Source: Mucilaginibacter gossypiicola (GTDB taxonomy: Bacteria > Bacteroidota > Bacteroidia > Sphingobacteriales > Sphingobacteriaceae). From it: a stretch of 64,000 nt of DNA. Below, piece after piece: positions 37,404 through 47,118 of this stretch (position 1 is the first letter of the stretch; the number at the start of each line of letters is the position of its first letter). Under the pieces are notes generated by a model. It was not told the origin of the DNA, made no database searches, and was given only the letters and a program-made list of their open reading frames with translations. A program made the translations under genes and the position numbers. The stretch is from the NCBI RefSeq assembly GCF_900110105.1, contig NZ_FOCL01000003.1, positions 62,001 through 126,000 of the forward strand. Direction: 5' to 3'.

Positions 37404-38547
37404 TGTGACAATACCGGAAAACGATGCTGCCGTGAGCATAAGCATAAGCGAGGGCAAAATTACGCAGGTTGCCCCCTCCATTGCTGATGATCGCGAACAA
37501 CTAACCTTTGTTGACGCCATTGCTTTTCCGGGACTTATAAACTCACATGACCATCTTGACTTTAATCTTTTTCCGCAATTTGGGAATAAAATATATGACA
37601 GCTATACCGAGTGGGGAAAACACATCCACAAGGCATATGCAGATGAGATTGCATCAGTACTAAAAATTCCCATTACCCTACGCGAACACTGGGGCGTTTA
37701 TAAAAACCTGCTTTGCGGCGTAACCACGGTTGTAAACCATGGCGAAAAAACAACGATAACTGATCCGCTGATCACCATATTTGAGAACTGCCAGAATATC
37801 CATTCGGTTCAATTCGAGAAAAACTGGAAAAAACGGCTTAACCATCCGCTCAAAATAAGCCAACCGGTGGTGATCCACACCGGCGAAGGGACAAACGCTG
37901 AAGCCCACACCGAAATTGACGAATTGATTAAATGGAATTTGTTTAAGCGCAAACTAATAGGGATACATGGCGTAGCGATGGATGCCCAACAAGCCAAACA
38001 TTTTAAAGCACTGGTTTGGTGTCCCGAATCCAATTACTTCCTGCTGAATAAAACGGCGACCATTGATCAGCTGAAAACAAAAACCCGTATTTTATTCGGC
38101 ACTGATAGTACGCTAACCGGGTATTGGGATATATGGTATCACATACGGCTTGCACGCAAAACTAAAATGCTTACCGACCATGAATTGTACCATTCACTTA
38201 CATCATTACCAGCCCAAACCTGGAAACTGAATACCGGCAGCATTACCGCCGGACTTGATGCTGATATTGTTATAGCCAAAGCAAACCGTAAACCAGGTTT
38301 GCAGGCGTTTTATAATGTAACTCCTGATGATATTTTACTGGTGATGCATAAGGGTGAAATCTTATTGTTTGATGAATCCCTTTATCACCAGCTTACCGGT
38401 ATGCTTACCCAAAACTACAGCAAGGTATTCACCGGCACTCATTTCAAATATGTGCAAGGCAATATTCATGAGTTGATAGCCGAAATAAAACGCTACAAAC
38501 CCGACGCAGACTTTCCTGTACCCTACCCAGTCCAGCCCGCAGCATGA
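37390..38547 (+). CDS. Amidohydrolase-superfamily hydrolase/deaminase
   Basis: A 385-residue TIM-barrel metal enzyme. Metal ligands can be read as HxH at SHDHLD (H53, H55), H163 in HTGEG, H193 in GIHG and D239 in FGTDS, the pattern of the subgroup with chlorohydrolases, guanine deaminase and similar aminohydrolases. It would remove an amino or amide group from a ring or side chain. The gene overlaps the methyltransferase upstream by 14 nt and the deacetylase downstream by 4 nt, so it is part of one operon. The substrate is unknown. Confidence 0.85.
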   Translation: MVLNNVTIPENDAAVSISISEGKITQVAPSIADDREQLTFVDAIAFPGLINSHDHLDFNLFPQFGNKIYDSYTEWGKHIHKAYADEIASVLKIPITLREHWGVYKNLLCGVTTVVNHGEKTTITDPLITIFENCQNIHSVQFEKNWKKRLNHPLKISQPVVIHTGEGTNAEAHTEIDELIKWNLFKRKLIGIHGVAMDAQQAKHFKALVWCPESNYFLLNKTATIDQLKTKTRILFGTDSTLTGYWDIWYHIRLARKTKMLTDHELYHSLTSLPAQTWKLNTGSITAGLDADIVIAKANRKPGLQAFYNVTPDDILLVMHKGEILLFDESLYHQLTGMLTQNYSKVFTGTHFKYVQGNIHELIAEIKRYKPDADFPVPYPVQPAA

Positions 38548-39548
38548 GCATACTGAAAAAAATATGGTCAAGATCAAAGCGTAAGGCTGCTTATTTAAGC
38601 GGCGATGCCCGGCATGTTTTGGGGTTGGATAAGGCATTATATGAAAATGCCCGTGGAAGTCGTATTGTCCTTTATCACAATGTTTGCAAAAGCGATCCAC
38701 ATAAATTCAACACGCTGTTTTTGACAGCCGAAAGGTTTGAAGAGCATCTGCAGTACTATAAAAAGCACTTCAACGTGGTTTCTCTCAATGATTACTATGC
38801 GGGGAATTTCAGTAATGAAAAATTCAACGTCTGCATTACTTTTGATGACGGGCTGGCCAATAATTACCATTACGTTTTGCCTTTGCTTACCAAATACCGC
38901 GTCCCGGCTACTTTTTTTGTTACAGCCATCCGCGATGCGGGTTTCGATATTTTGTGGAACGATATGCTGAGCATTGCCGGGTATTATGGCCCTGACAGGT
39001 TTACGTATAAAAATGACACCTATCACAAAAACCGGAACAACAAATACGTAGATGTAAATGGTATTCCTTACGCCGACAAGCTAAGAGCCGGCAGTTTCGA
39101 CGAAAAAGCTTCACTAATGAGTTTCCTTGAGCAACTCACCGGCTTTAAAACAAACCAACAGGATGATGACTACTGGCTGCAGATGACTCCCGCGCAAATT
39201 AAAACCATGTCTGCCTCAGCATTTGTTACTATTGGAGCCCATAGCTATTACCATAATGATCTTGCATGTATCCACCCGGCAGCCGCAGCCAGCGAGATGG
39301 CGATGTGCAAGGAGTATCTTGAAAACCTAACCGGTAGGCAAATCAACAGTTTTGCTTTCCCTTATGGTTCATACCATAAGCAGGTTTTAAAAGATGCCAA
39401 AGCAGCCGGGTACACTCAGCTGCTTGCCACAGATTTTATTAAACCCCAAGACGGGCAGGATAACACCATGCGTGAACGCTTAACCGTTAATTCGTTCATA
39501 TCTACGGCTAACCAGTTAAACGCCATAATAAGGGGGAGATATGTATAA
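38544..39548 (+). CDS. Polysaccharide deacetylase-family protein (NodB fold)
   Basis: A 334-residue NodB-homology protein. Motif 1 TFDDG (99-103, D101/D102), motif 2 HSYYH (233-237) and motif 3 FPYGS (272-276) supply the metal-binding and catalytic residues of carbohydrate esterase 4. Such enzymes remove N-acetyl groups from sugars. There is no signal peptide, so it should act in the cytoplasm on a soluble or lipid-linked precursor. Overlaps: 4 nt with the amidohydrolase, 8 nt with the GNAT gene. Confidence 0.88.
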   Translation: MSILKKIWSRSKRKAAYLSGDARHVLGLDKALYENARGSRIVLYHNVCKSDPHKFNTLFLTAERFEEHLQYYKKHFNVVSLNDYYAGNFSNEKFNVCITFDDGLANNYHYVLPLLTKYRVPATFFVTAIRDAGFDILWNDMLSIAGYYGPDRFTYKNDTYHKNRNNKYVDVNGIPYADKLRAGSFDEKASLMSFLEQLTGFKTNQQDDDYWLQMTPAQIKTMSASAFVTIGAHSYYHNDLACIHPAAAASEMAMCKEYLENLTGRQINSFAFPYGSYHKQVLKDAKAAGYTQLLATDFIKPQDGQDNTMRERLTVNSFISTANQLNAIIRGRYV

Positions 39549-40476
39549 CGACGGGTACAGGATAGAGCGTTTAACCGGCGAACGGCTTGCTGACATGACC
39601 AGTTTGCACAAAGCTGTCTATGGCAAAACAGTACCGTCGGACTTTTTCGCCAGAAAGTATAACACGGCATTTACCGGTGCAATGTACACTGGCTACCTGG
39701 CCTATGCAGGTGATGTACCCGCGGCCTTTTATGGTGTAATCCCCTGTTTTATTGACTATGACGGACAGCCGGTTTTAGCGGCGCAATCGGCAGATACGAT
39801 GACCCATCCCCATCACAGGGGCAAAGGGCTGTTCATTAAACTGGCCGAACTTACCTACGAGCTTTGTTATCATGAAAAAATCCTGATCGCGTTTGGATTT
39901 CCCAATCAAAACTCCCTGCCGGGCTTTGTAAACAAGCTCAACTGGCAGGTATCGGCACAGATGGAATGTTTTATTATCCCGGTTAGAGCACTCCCGTTGG
40001 AAAAATTGGCAAATAAATTCCCGGTTTTGAAAGGGCTGTACCGGTTTTATGCTAAAAACGTAATTAAAAAGCATGCATCTCATCAAAAAGGTTTCACAAG
40101 CTCTTTAATTGGCGAGGGCTTCAGTGGCTTGCACAGAGACAGCAGCTACCTTGGCCATAAAACATATACCGAAAGTTTCACTATAAAAGCAGGGAACTCT
40201 TCGGTTTGGTTCAGGATTGCAGACGGTATGGTGGTAGGCGATATTGACATTGAGGCTGATGACCTACCGGATATTATACCCAAGCTTAAGAAAATAGCCC
40301 GGCAATTGGGACTAAGGAAACTACAGTTTCAGGCCGATAAACGATCGGCGCTAAATGCATTTTTGAAACGTTATGCTAACCCAATCCCCTCATTCCCGGT
40401 AATTGTTAAAGACCTTGGTGCGCGAATGCCGCTTGATAAAATTGCATTCGCTTTTGCTGATATAGATATTTTTTAG
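39541..40476 (+). CDS. GNAT-family N-acetyltransferase
   Basis: A 311-residue protein. The acetyl-CoA pyrophosphate loop is HPHHRGKGLFIKLAE (~88-102), and a family beta-strand (QSADTMTHP) precedes it. The C-terminal ~140 residues form a second domain, making it longer than a simple GNAT and like the bidomain Eis/MSH-synthase architecture. Next to a deacetylase it could re-acylate the amine exposed. Its start overlaps the deacetylase by 8 nt and it ends 2 bp before the next gene. Confidence 0.82.
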   Translation: MYNDGYRIERLTGERLADMTSLHKAVYGKTVPSDFFARKYNTAFTGAMYTGYLAYAGDVPAAFYGVIPCFIDYDGQPVLAAQSADTMTHPHHRGKGLFIKLAELTYELCYHEKILIAFGFPNQNSLPGFVNKLNWQVSAQMECFIIPVRALPLEKLANKFPVLKGLYRFYAKNVIKKHASHQKGFTSSLIGEGFSGLHRDSSYLGHKTYTESFTIKAGNSSVWFRIADGMVVGDIDIEADDLPDIIPKLKKIARQLGLRKLQFQADKRSALNAFLKRYANPIPSFPVIVKDLGARMPLDKIAFAFADIDIF

Positions 40477-40478
40477 AT

Positions 40479-41399
40479 ATGATAACTCAACCTATCAAAA
40501 AATTACTGTTTAACGGGAATCCCGTCAAAACCTTCTACATAACCCGGCTGCAAAAAAGCCAGATCAGGGAGAAGGTTTTTTTGAGCGTTGCAGGCAAAAG
40601 CATTGATATAACCCGCAACAACAGCATGATTTGCCTCGATCCGTTTTGTATGGCGGCCTGGTTGCCTGCTAATGAAGCGATAAACCTGAACGTAGCGAAT
40701 GCGGTTGTCGAATTTAAAACCAACGGAATGTTGAGCGCTTCTATAAACGTATCGCTTATAGAAACGATAGATACCGGAAAAGGCAACCTGCTTTTGTTCA
40801 GAATAGAGCATGTCAGGAACCATCAGCTCAACGCACTGAAACGGGAAATGCTTTTCAGGTATTTTCTTCGGTCAAAAAAGAACACTTACGATAGCCGGAA
40901 GATAGTGAGTGCCCTGTACTCCTATCCCCGCAGTATTATTATTGTTTCGTATGCAGATGATGAATATTGTAATGTATTCCCGATGGACATTCATGGTTTT
41001 ATTGAGGAAGAGGGCATTTATCTGTTGGGGTTACGTACAACCAATATCACATTAGATAAGATCCTGAACGCCGGTAAAGTTGTGGTTTGCGATACGGATA
41101 CAGTTGATATCAATTCGGTTTATAATTTGGGGAAACATTCCAGTACATCTCCAACACCGGTTGATCAGTTACCATTTGCCACTGTTAGGAGCGAGACATT
41201 TGGATTTCCCGTACCGGCATGTTCGGGTGGGTATAAAGAGATACAGGTATTTGAGCATAAAAAAATGGGGTACCATATGCTCATGATTGGTAAGGTGATC
41301 AACAACAAGGCTATAAAGACTAATCCCGAATCATTATACCATGTAGGTTTCCTACAATTTCAAAACAGCAATTACAACAGCATAGAAGGACTATTTTAA
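40479..41399 (+). CDS. Uncharacterised protein with possible flavin-reductase-like split barrel
   Basis: A 306-residue protein. The first ~115 residues are not recognised. From about residue 130 (SALYSYPRSIIIVSYADDEYCNVFPMDIHGFIEEEGIYLLGLR) the pattern resembles flavin-reductase-like split barrels, which bind FMN. The C-terminal FGFPVPACSGGYKEIQVFEHKKMGYHMLMIGKV fits the same fold's end. It may supply reduced flavin or be a non-catalytic flavoprotein. It sits between the GNAT (2 bp) and the glycosyltransferase (its stop overlaps the next start by 1 nt). Confidence 0.5.
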   Translation: MITQPIKKLLFNGNPVKTFYITRLQKSQIREKVFLSVAGKSIDITRNNSMICLDPFCMAAWLPANEAINLNVANAVVEFKTNGMLSASINVSLIETIDTGKGNLLLFRIEHVRNHQLNALKREMLFRYFLRSKKNTYDSRKIVSALYSYPRSIIIVSYADDEYCNVFPMDIHGFIEEEGIYLLGLRTTNITLDKILNAGKVVVCDTDTVDINSVYNLGKHSSTSPTPVDQLPFATVRSETFGFPVPACSGGYKEIQVFEHKKMGYHMLMIGKVINNKAIKTNPESLYHVGFLQFQNSNYNSIEGLF

Positions 41400-42502
41400 T
41401 GAGATACGTTTTCGTTAGCTATAACTATACACCCGAGTTTAGTGATCCGCAAGCCTGGTTTGTCCGAACCCTGGGTTATACCGGACTTATGGACCAGCTA
41501 AGCAAGAGACATGAGGTGATCAACGTGAAGCAGATCAACTATGAAGGCATTGTTAATCACAATAACATTGCCTACCATTTTGTAAACTTCAGCAAAAAAA
41601 AGCTTCATTTTAATTTCGGGCTTAACTTGTATGTTAAAAGCTTAAACCCGGATATAGTGATATTCCATGGTTTGCACCAACCGGTACAACTGATTCAATT
41701 GGGGTTGATGTTGGGTAAACACACGCCCATCATTGTTCAAAACCACGCCGAAAAACCATTCCGTGGCGGAATCAAAAAAACGCTGCAAAAGCTGGCCGAT
41801 AAATATGCAGATGCTTACCTGTTTGCCTCACATGATATGGGGCTGGAATGGGTAACCGCCGGCAACCTGAAATCGGCGGATAAAATTCACGAGGTGATGG
41901 AAGTTTCCTCCGTATTTTTCCCGACTGACCGTTCAGAAGCTGAATCTCCGATGAGCGCAAAAGGCGCACCTGTATTTTTATGGGTAGGCCGTTTAAATGA
42001 TAATAAAGATCCGTTGAATGTTGTGAGGGCATTCTTAACTTTTGCCCAAAGTTATCCCAAGGCAAAGCTATTTATGATCTATCATACAGAAGAGCTATTA
42101 CCCAAGATCAAGGAACTAATAAGCGCTTCGCCAAATAAAGGAGCTATTGAACTGATAGGTAAAGTCCCTCATGCCGATTTGCTTTACTGGTATAATCGTG
42201 CTGATTTTATTATATCCGGATCGCATTATGAAGGCAGCGGCACTGCTATTTGCGAAGCCATGTCATGCGGATGTGTGCCGCTGGTTACCGATATCCTTTC
42301 GTTCAGGATGATCACCAATAATGGTGAATGCGGTATGTTATATGAACCGGGGAATGAAGCTGCCTTGCTTGAGGTACTCATGCAAACAAGCCAAATAAAC
42401 GTTGCAGAAAAACGAAAACTATCCATTGAATATTATAAGCAAAACCTATCATTTGAAGCCATTGCGGAAAGAATTGAAGGGATAGCAGCGAGCCTTGTAT
42501 AG
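41399..42502 (+). CDS. GT4-family glycosyltransferase
   Basis: A 367-residue GT-B enzyme of the GT4 type. The nucleotide-sugar motif GSHYEGSGTAICEAMSCGCVPLVTD (~275-299) has the EX7E pair, and VFLWVGRLNDNKDPLNVVRAF opens the C-terminal domain. It uses retaining chemistry with a UDP- or GDP-sugar donor. It is the last gene of the six-gene plus-strand operon. It converges on a second GT4 gene across 230 bp packed with repeats. Confidence 0.9.
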   Translation: MRYVFVSYNYTPEFSDPQAWFVRTLGYTGLMDQLSKRHEVINVKQINYEGIVNHNNIAYHFVNFSKKKLHFNFGLNLYVKSLNPDIVIFHGLHQPVQLIQLGLMLGKHTPIIVQNHAEKPFRGGIKKTLQKLADKYADAYLFASHDMGLEWVTAGNLKSADKIHEVMEVSSVFFPTDRSEAESPMSAKGAPVFLWVGRLNDNKDPLNVVRAFLTFAQSYPKAKLFMIYHTEELLPKIKELISASPNKGAIELIGKVPHADLLYWYNRADFIISGSHYEGSGTAICEAMSCGCVPLVTDILSFRMITNNGECGMLYEPGNEAALLEVLMQTSQINVAEKRKLSIEYYKQNLSFEAIAERIEGIAASLV

Positions 42503-42538
42503 ATCTTATGCTCACAACGTACATAAGAGAGTAAACTT

Positions 42539-42596
42539 GGAAGCTGAATGCTTCCATTGTATTAGGTCGAAGTTACGCTATCGCTAAGCCTCGACC
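42539..42596. repeat. Double-hairpin repeat, copy 1
   Basis: Hairpin A is GGAAGC-TGAAT-GCTTCC (42539-42555). Hairpin B is GGTCGA (42565-42570) with TCGACC (42591-42596) around a TTACGCTATCGCTAAG loop region. The same A+B order is found at 48724-48779, with an inverse copy at 48553-48607. Confidence 0.65.
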
Positions 42597-42620
42597 AGTT
42601 GTAGAAAACAAATAAAAGCC

Positions 42621-42716
42621 ATGTCATTGCGTAGCGCGGCAATCTCGTAGCTATGCATATCGGATATACATAGCTACGAGATTGCTTCGTCGCCCCTCCT
42701 CGTACAGCAATGACAT
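42621..42716. repeat. REP-like palindromic element, copy 3
   Basis: Ends ATGTCATTGC (42621-42630) and GCAATGACAT (42707-42716) are exact complements. The inner GCAATCTCGTAGCTATG (42639-42655) pairs with CATAGCTACGAGATTGC (42669-42685). It is in the same orientation as copy 1. It lies between two convergent glycosyltransferase genes. Confidence 0.85.
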
Positions 42717-42733
42717 ATTTTTCACACTAACAT

Positions 42734-43789
42734 TTATTCAAACAAGCTCACCATCTTTTTGACATTGTCCCTTATATCATAAACCAATACGGGCTCATTG
42801 CTCAAGCCGGGCTTATCTAAAATACCGCAAATAACCGTCTTAACTTCGTCCATACTGTTCACAATGTGCCAGTTGGAGATATCAGCATCCATCGGTCTTA
42901 CAAAGCTTATCACTTTGGCATCAGCATATAAAGCTTCAAGACAAACAGCTCCAAAACCTTCGTATTCTGACGGATGAAACAGGACATTTGAACGCTGCAT
43001 CATTTTAAACACCTCATCATGCGGCAGTTCACCTGCCAGGGTGATGTTATTTTCAAGATGGTTTAACCCGATCGCAGATAACAATTTCGTTCTTTCCGGG
43101 CCATCGCCACAAATGGTGGCTTTGATGTCCGGGTAATATTGCTTCAACATAGCAATAGCCTCGATAAAAAGATGAAAGCGCTTTAAGGGAATCAGTGATC
43201 CCACACCCAAAATATCAATATCCTTATTTTCAATCAACGGACCAAACAACGATGTGTCTATCCCTACCGGAATAATATTAGCTGGCTTTACACCATAATT
43301 TGCGTTAAACTCCCTTACTATGAAATCTGACAGTGCTATCAACTCCTCTCCTTTTGGTTTTATCCACTTAACGTACCGGTTTCCGCCTTTAGCATCTTGC
43401 CCCAGCATCCAGCTGCGATATTTAATATTTTTCATCTGGGCAAAATAGTGCCCGATCAAAGCACACTCGTCAAGCCAAAAGCTTAAAATGCCCGCTATTT
43501 TGTATTGCCTGTTTAAATGCAATAATTTGAACCAAACCCGCAGCCAGATCTTCAGCCTGAACAATCTATTACGACCTTTTCCTCCAAAACTAATTACATG
43601 TACGCCGTGCCAATCATATTCGGCGGCAAAAAATGGATATTGAAAACTTAATACAATGATATTCAGTTCCGGGTTTTCGGCCTTTAATGCCCTGACAAAA
43701 ACCTGCTGAGGTGGCAAGCAGGTAGTGTCAGCTTCGTTTTCAGGGAAACCCGGGCTTAGGATAACTAATGCTTTACTACGGTTATCCAT
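42734..43789 (-). CDS. GT4-family glycosyltransferase
   Basis: A 351-residue GT-B enzyme. IDILGVGSLIPLKRFHLFIEAI opens the C-terminal Rossmann domain and HPSEYEGFGAVCLEALYADAKVISF (~273-297) holds the EX7E motif. It overlaps the ABC transporter gene upstream by 8 nt, so the two are coupled and likely share a pathway. Donor and acceptor are unknown. Confidence 0.9.
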   Translation of the reverse strand: MDNRSKALVILSPGFPENEADTTCLPPQQVFVRALKAENPELNIIVLSFQYPFFAAEYDWHGVHVISFGGKGRNRLFRLKIWLRVWFKLLHLNRQYKIAGILSFWLDECALIGHYFAQMKNIKYRSWMLGQDAKGGNRYVKWIKPKGEELIALSDFIVREFNANYGVKPANIIPVGIDTSLFGPLIENKDIDILGVGSLIPLKRFHLFIEAIAMLKQYYPDIKATICGDGPERTKLLSAIGLNHLENNITLAGELPHDEVFKMMQRSNVLFHPSEYEGFGAVCLEALYADAKVISFVRPMDADISNWHIVNSMDEVKTVICGILDKPGLSNEPVLVYDIRDNVKKMVSLFE

Positions 43790-45446
43790 TGGGCGATATT
43801 ATTTTATTACAAATAGCCAAACTGGCTTTGTTGTGAGTGATAAGCATAATCATTTTGCCCTGCAGGGCCAGTTGTTGCAATTTGGTTAATAACTCATTTT
43901 CGGCATCAGCATCCACCTCACTGAAAGGTTCATCCAGTATTAATAAATCATGATCGTGATAGAGTGCGCGTGCCAGCATAATACGTTGCCGCTGTCCGCC
44001 GCTTATATTTTTGCCGTTTTCGGTAACGATCTTGCCCGCACCTTCGGGATATCCGGCAATGAGTTTATTTAAACCGCAAAACGCTAATACCTCTGCCAGC
44101 TTTTGCTCATCCGCGGCTACATCATCAAGTATTATATTTTTACGGATGGTATCGTATATAAAAAAAGGTTGTTGTTTTACCAGTGAGATGTTTTTACGGT
44201 AAAGCCTGCGCATTACCGCATCGGCGTTTTTACCATTGATAAAGATCCCCCCCGAAGCCGGCTCTAAAAAACCTACGATGAGGTTAATGATAGTTGTTTT
44301 ACCACGCCCCGAGTTTCCTGAAACACCTACAATATCACCAGAAAGCATCTTAAAATATAGTTCGTCCAAAACGGATTTGTCGGGGTAACTAAAACTTACG
44401 CCTTCAAATTTCAGCGATGTGATACGATCGTCAATAATTTCATTTATCTGTAACCTTCCACTTTGCTCAATAATCAAATCGGCCAGGATAAACTCATAGG
44501 TTTTCATTTGCCCGCCGCTATTCAGAATTTTTACAATACCGGGGATGATCTTATAAGCGGCGGCTACAAAAATGCCTATGGCAAGGATGCTAACTACAGA
44601 CGTTTCGCCGATTAATTTATTTACTGCGATGAGAATAAAAAAGCCCAGCACAGCAAATACTTCCATCAAACGCGATGGCAGGTTTTGCCAGGTTTGCTGC
44701 AATGCTATATTTTGATTAAGCTGCTGCTGATAGCTAAAAAAACGGTGACTGAAGAAATCGTTTTTTTGATAGATATTACTTTCTACATAGCCAGACAATG
44801 ATTCATTTAAATGCTGAAGCGTTTTTTCACTCATGGTTTTGATTTGTCCGCGGATGGATTTTAGCTTGCTTTTGATAAACCAACCCAAAGCTGCAACGGG
44901 CGGCAGCAGCAACACAAACAACAAAACAAACAAAGCCGGATGATATAGCATAATGGCCCCGATGGTAAAAAGTATCAATACTATTTGGGATATTATTTGC
45001 TGAAAATTGGTGAGGATATAATGGCTGAATTCAATAGGTTGCTGGCTGATTCGCCGGGTATGTATCGATGAATCAACCTGGATAAACTGATCAAAATCTG
45101 CATCAAGATAATTTCGGATATTACGCTCCGACAGTCTCGACGCTACCTGGTAAAAAAAATGATGCTGTGCGTTTTGAGCAAAGAAACCTATGCAATTTTT
45201 AATGGCAAAAAGCACCAGGAAAATCGCAATAGGCAACAATGATTTATCATTGACAAGACCGGCCGGTAAAAAATCATAGTTATTCCTGACACCCTGCTGT
45301 GTATAAAAATTAACTATTAGCAGCAACATTGCTAAAAAAGTAACATCCAGCAGGGCGATAACAATATCCGCAATAATTAACCCAATAAGCCTTCGCTTTT
45401 CAGACTGATTAAGAATGAGCAGAATACTTTTTAAAATTTGCTTCAA
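43782..45446 (-). CDS. ABC transporter, fused permease-ATPase (PglK/MsbA-like exporter)
   Basis: A 554-residue half-transporter. Six TM helices lie in residues ~20-305 and a nucleotide-binding domain follows: Walker A GNSGRGKT (377-384), signature NISGGQRQRIMLARAL (~490), Walker B LLILDEPFSEVD, and H-loop LITHNK. The region before the NBD (AAYKIIPGIVKILNSGGQMKTYEF) reminded me of PglK-type flippases of lipid-linked oligosaccharides; MsbA-type lipid exporters are the alternative. Directly upstream of, and overlapping with, a glycosyltransferase gene, it probably moves the glycan or glycolipid made by the island. Confidence 0.85.
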   Translation of the reverse strand: MKQILKSILLILNQSEKRRLIGLIIADIVIALLDVTFLAMLLLIVNFYTQQGVRNNYDFLPAGLVNDKSLLPIAIFLVLFAIKNCIGFFAQNAQHHFFYQVASRLSERNIRNYLDADFDQFIQVDSSIHTRRISQQPIEFSHYILTNFQQIISQIVLILFTIGAIMLYHPALFVLLFVLLLPPVAALGWFIKSKLKSIRGQIKTMSEKTLQHLNESLSGYVESNIYQKNDFFSHRFFSYQQQLNQNIALQQTWQNLPSRLMEVFAVLGFFILIAVNKLIGETSVVSILAIGIFVAAAYKIIPGIVKILNSGGQMKTYEFILADLIIEQSGRLQINEIIDDRITSLKFEGVSFSYPDKSVLDELYFKMLSGDIVGVSGNSGRGKTTIINLIVGFLEPASGGIFINGKNADAVMRRLYRKNISLVKQQPFFIYDTIRKNIILDDVAADEQKLAEVLAFCGLNKLIAGYPEGAGKIVTENGKNISGGQRQRIMLARALYHDHDLLILDEPFSEVDADAENELLTKLQQLALQGKMIMLITHNKASLAICNKIISPNG

Positions 45447-45664
45447 GTGGGCGATAACAATAAAACCAGGTTCATCGCTGGTTTCATTATTGATTACGTT
45501 TTACACAGCTTTAGGGTTGCTTTGTAAGATAAGACGAGCAGTAAACAATTAAAAATGCACTGTTTCAATCTGCTACTCCGATAAATTACAGGCATAGTTT
45601 AATAATCGTTGTAAAATTGTTAAATTTCGGCTTCGCATTTATATAAAGAAGTAAAACAACCTTC

Positions 45665-47050
45665 ATGAGTTTAGAACCTTTCCTTGCCGTATTTGTGATT
45701 ACCCAATACAGGAGACACCTGAAGAATGACGGGCTGCTAACCAAATGGAACAAATACCTTAACATAGGCTATTATGTAGCTATAGCAATTTTCATATTTG
45801 GTGTAAGCTTTGACCATGGCGAGAAGCTGACCACGATAATTTCTCACCTGTTTTTTTTAGGCGTGGTAATATGTCCTTACTATATCGACGACCTGAAATC
45901 GGGCAAACAACTTGCCTTTGCATTGATACCCTATGCTATTGCCGGTTTAATACAAGATTTATTAGAAAAATGGTTCCCTACGTTTTATGGGAACCACGAC
46001 AATATGATACAAAGCTTAGTTGTGTTCTCCCTCATCTGGGCATTTTCACTTTGGCTCATCAGCCGAAAACAAACCAAAGCACTCGAAAATGAGCGTAAAC
46101 AGCGCTTTGCAGAGCAGGCGCAAAACCGCATGATGGCGGCTATGAAGGTAAACCTTGAAAGTGAGGTACGTGAGCGCACTGCCGAGTTAACCAAGCAAAC
46201 CGAAGAACTTAAACAGGCACTATCAGAACTTCAAAGTACCCAGGCGCAGCTTATACAATCGGAAAAGATGGCTTCGCTGGGCGAGCTCACCGCTGGCATA
46301 GCGCACGAAATCCAGAACCCGCTGAACTTTGTGAACAACTTTAGCGAAGTAAGTATCGAACTGCTCGAAGAACTAAAAGAAGAAGTGCTTGACAAACTAC
46401 CCGACAATGTGAAGGAAGATGCGGGCGATATCATCAACGACATCACCCAAAATCTGAGCAAAATAAACCAGCACGGTAAACGCGCCGACGCCATTGTAAA
46501 GGGCATGCTGCAGCATTCGCGCGCAACAACCGGTAAAAAAGAACCAACCGATATCAACGCCCTGGCCGATGAATACCTTCGCCTGAGCTATCATGGTTTG
46601 CGTGCCAAGGACAAATCATTTAATGCCGGCATGAAAACCAGCTTTGATCCCGAACTTGGTAAAATAGAGGCCATCCCGCAGGATTTGGGCCGCGTGTTGC
46701 TTAACCTGTTTAATAACTCATTTTACTCTGTTACCGAAAAGAAAAGGGTTTTAGGCGAAGGGTATGAGCCGACAGTAACGGTTAATACCAAAAAAGTACA
46801 GTCGCCATCAGGTGTCAATATGGTGCAAATTACGGTGGAAGATAATGGTACAGGCATTCCGCAAAAGGTGCTGGATAAAATTTATCAACCTTTTTTTACT
46901 ACCAAACCTACCGGGCAGGGCACGGGGCTCGGCCTTTCTATGAGCTATGATATTATTACCAAAGGGCATGGCGGCGAGTTGAAGGTTGAAACGGCCGAGG
47001 GCGAATTTGCGCGGTTTGTAATTTGTATACCTGTTGGCAATATTGCCTAA
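45665..47050 (+). CDS. Membrane-bound sensor histidine kinase
   Basis: A 461-residue protein. About four TM helices (~33-50, 56-75, 82-99, 115-133) with short connections form the sensor. A coiled coil follows (~137-200), then HisKA with GIAHEIQNPLNF (H214 is the phosphoacceptor), and an HATPase domain with the N-box LGRVLLNLFNN, VEDNGTGIP and GTGLGLSMSYD. It lies 68 bp before two receiver-domain genes, the second of which carries an adenylate cyclase, so phosphotransfer to control cyclic nucleotide production is likely. Confidence 0.92.
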   Translation: MSLEPFLAVFVITQYRRHLKNDGLLTKWNKYLNIGYYVAIAIFIFGVSFDHGEKLTTIISHLFFLGVVICPYYIDDLKSGKQLAFALIPYAIAGLIQDLLEKWFPTFYGNHDNMIQSLVVFSLIWAFSLWLISRKQTKALENERKQRFAEQAQNRMMAAMKVNLESEVRERTAELTKQTEELKQALSELQSTQAQLIQSEKMASLGELTAGIAHEIQNPLNFVNNFSEVSIELLEELKEEVLDKLPDNVKEDAGDIINDITQNLSKINQHGKRADAIVKGMLQHSRATTGKKEPTDINALADEYLRLSYHGLRAKDKSFNAGMKTSFDPELGKIEAIPQDLGRVLLNLFNNSFYSVTEKKRVLGEGYEPTVTVNTKKVQSPSGVNMVQITVEDNGTGIPQKVLDKIYQPFFTTKPTGQGTGLGLSMSYDIITKGHGGELKVETAEGEFARFVICIPVGNIA

Positions 47051-47051
47051 A

Positions 47052-47080
47052 GTTAAACGCAGGTAATTTTTACGTTTAAC
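47052..47080. repeat. Inverted repeat between kinase and response regulator genes
   Basis: GTTAAACG (47052-47059) and CGTTTAAC (47073-47080) are exact complements with a 13-nt spacer, just after the kinase stop. It could be a processing or attenuation hairpin within the operon. Confidence 0.4.
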
Positions 47081-47118
47081 CCAAATAAAACCACACAAAA
47101 ATTTAACTTTGAAGTACT

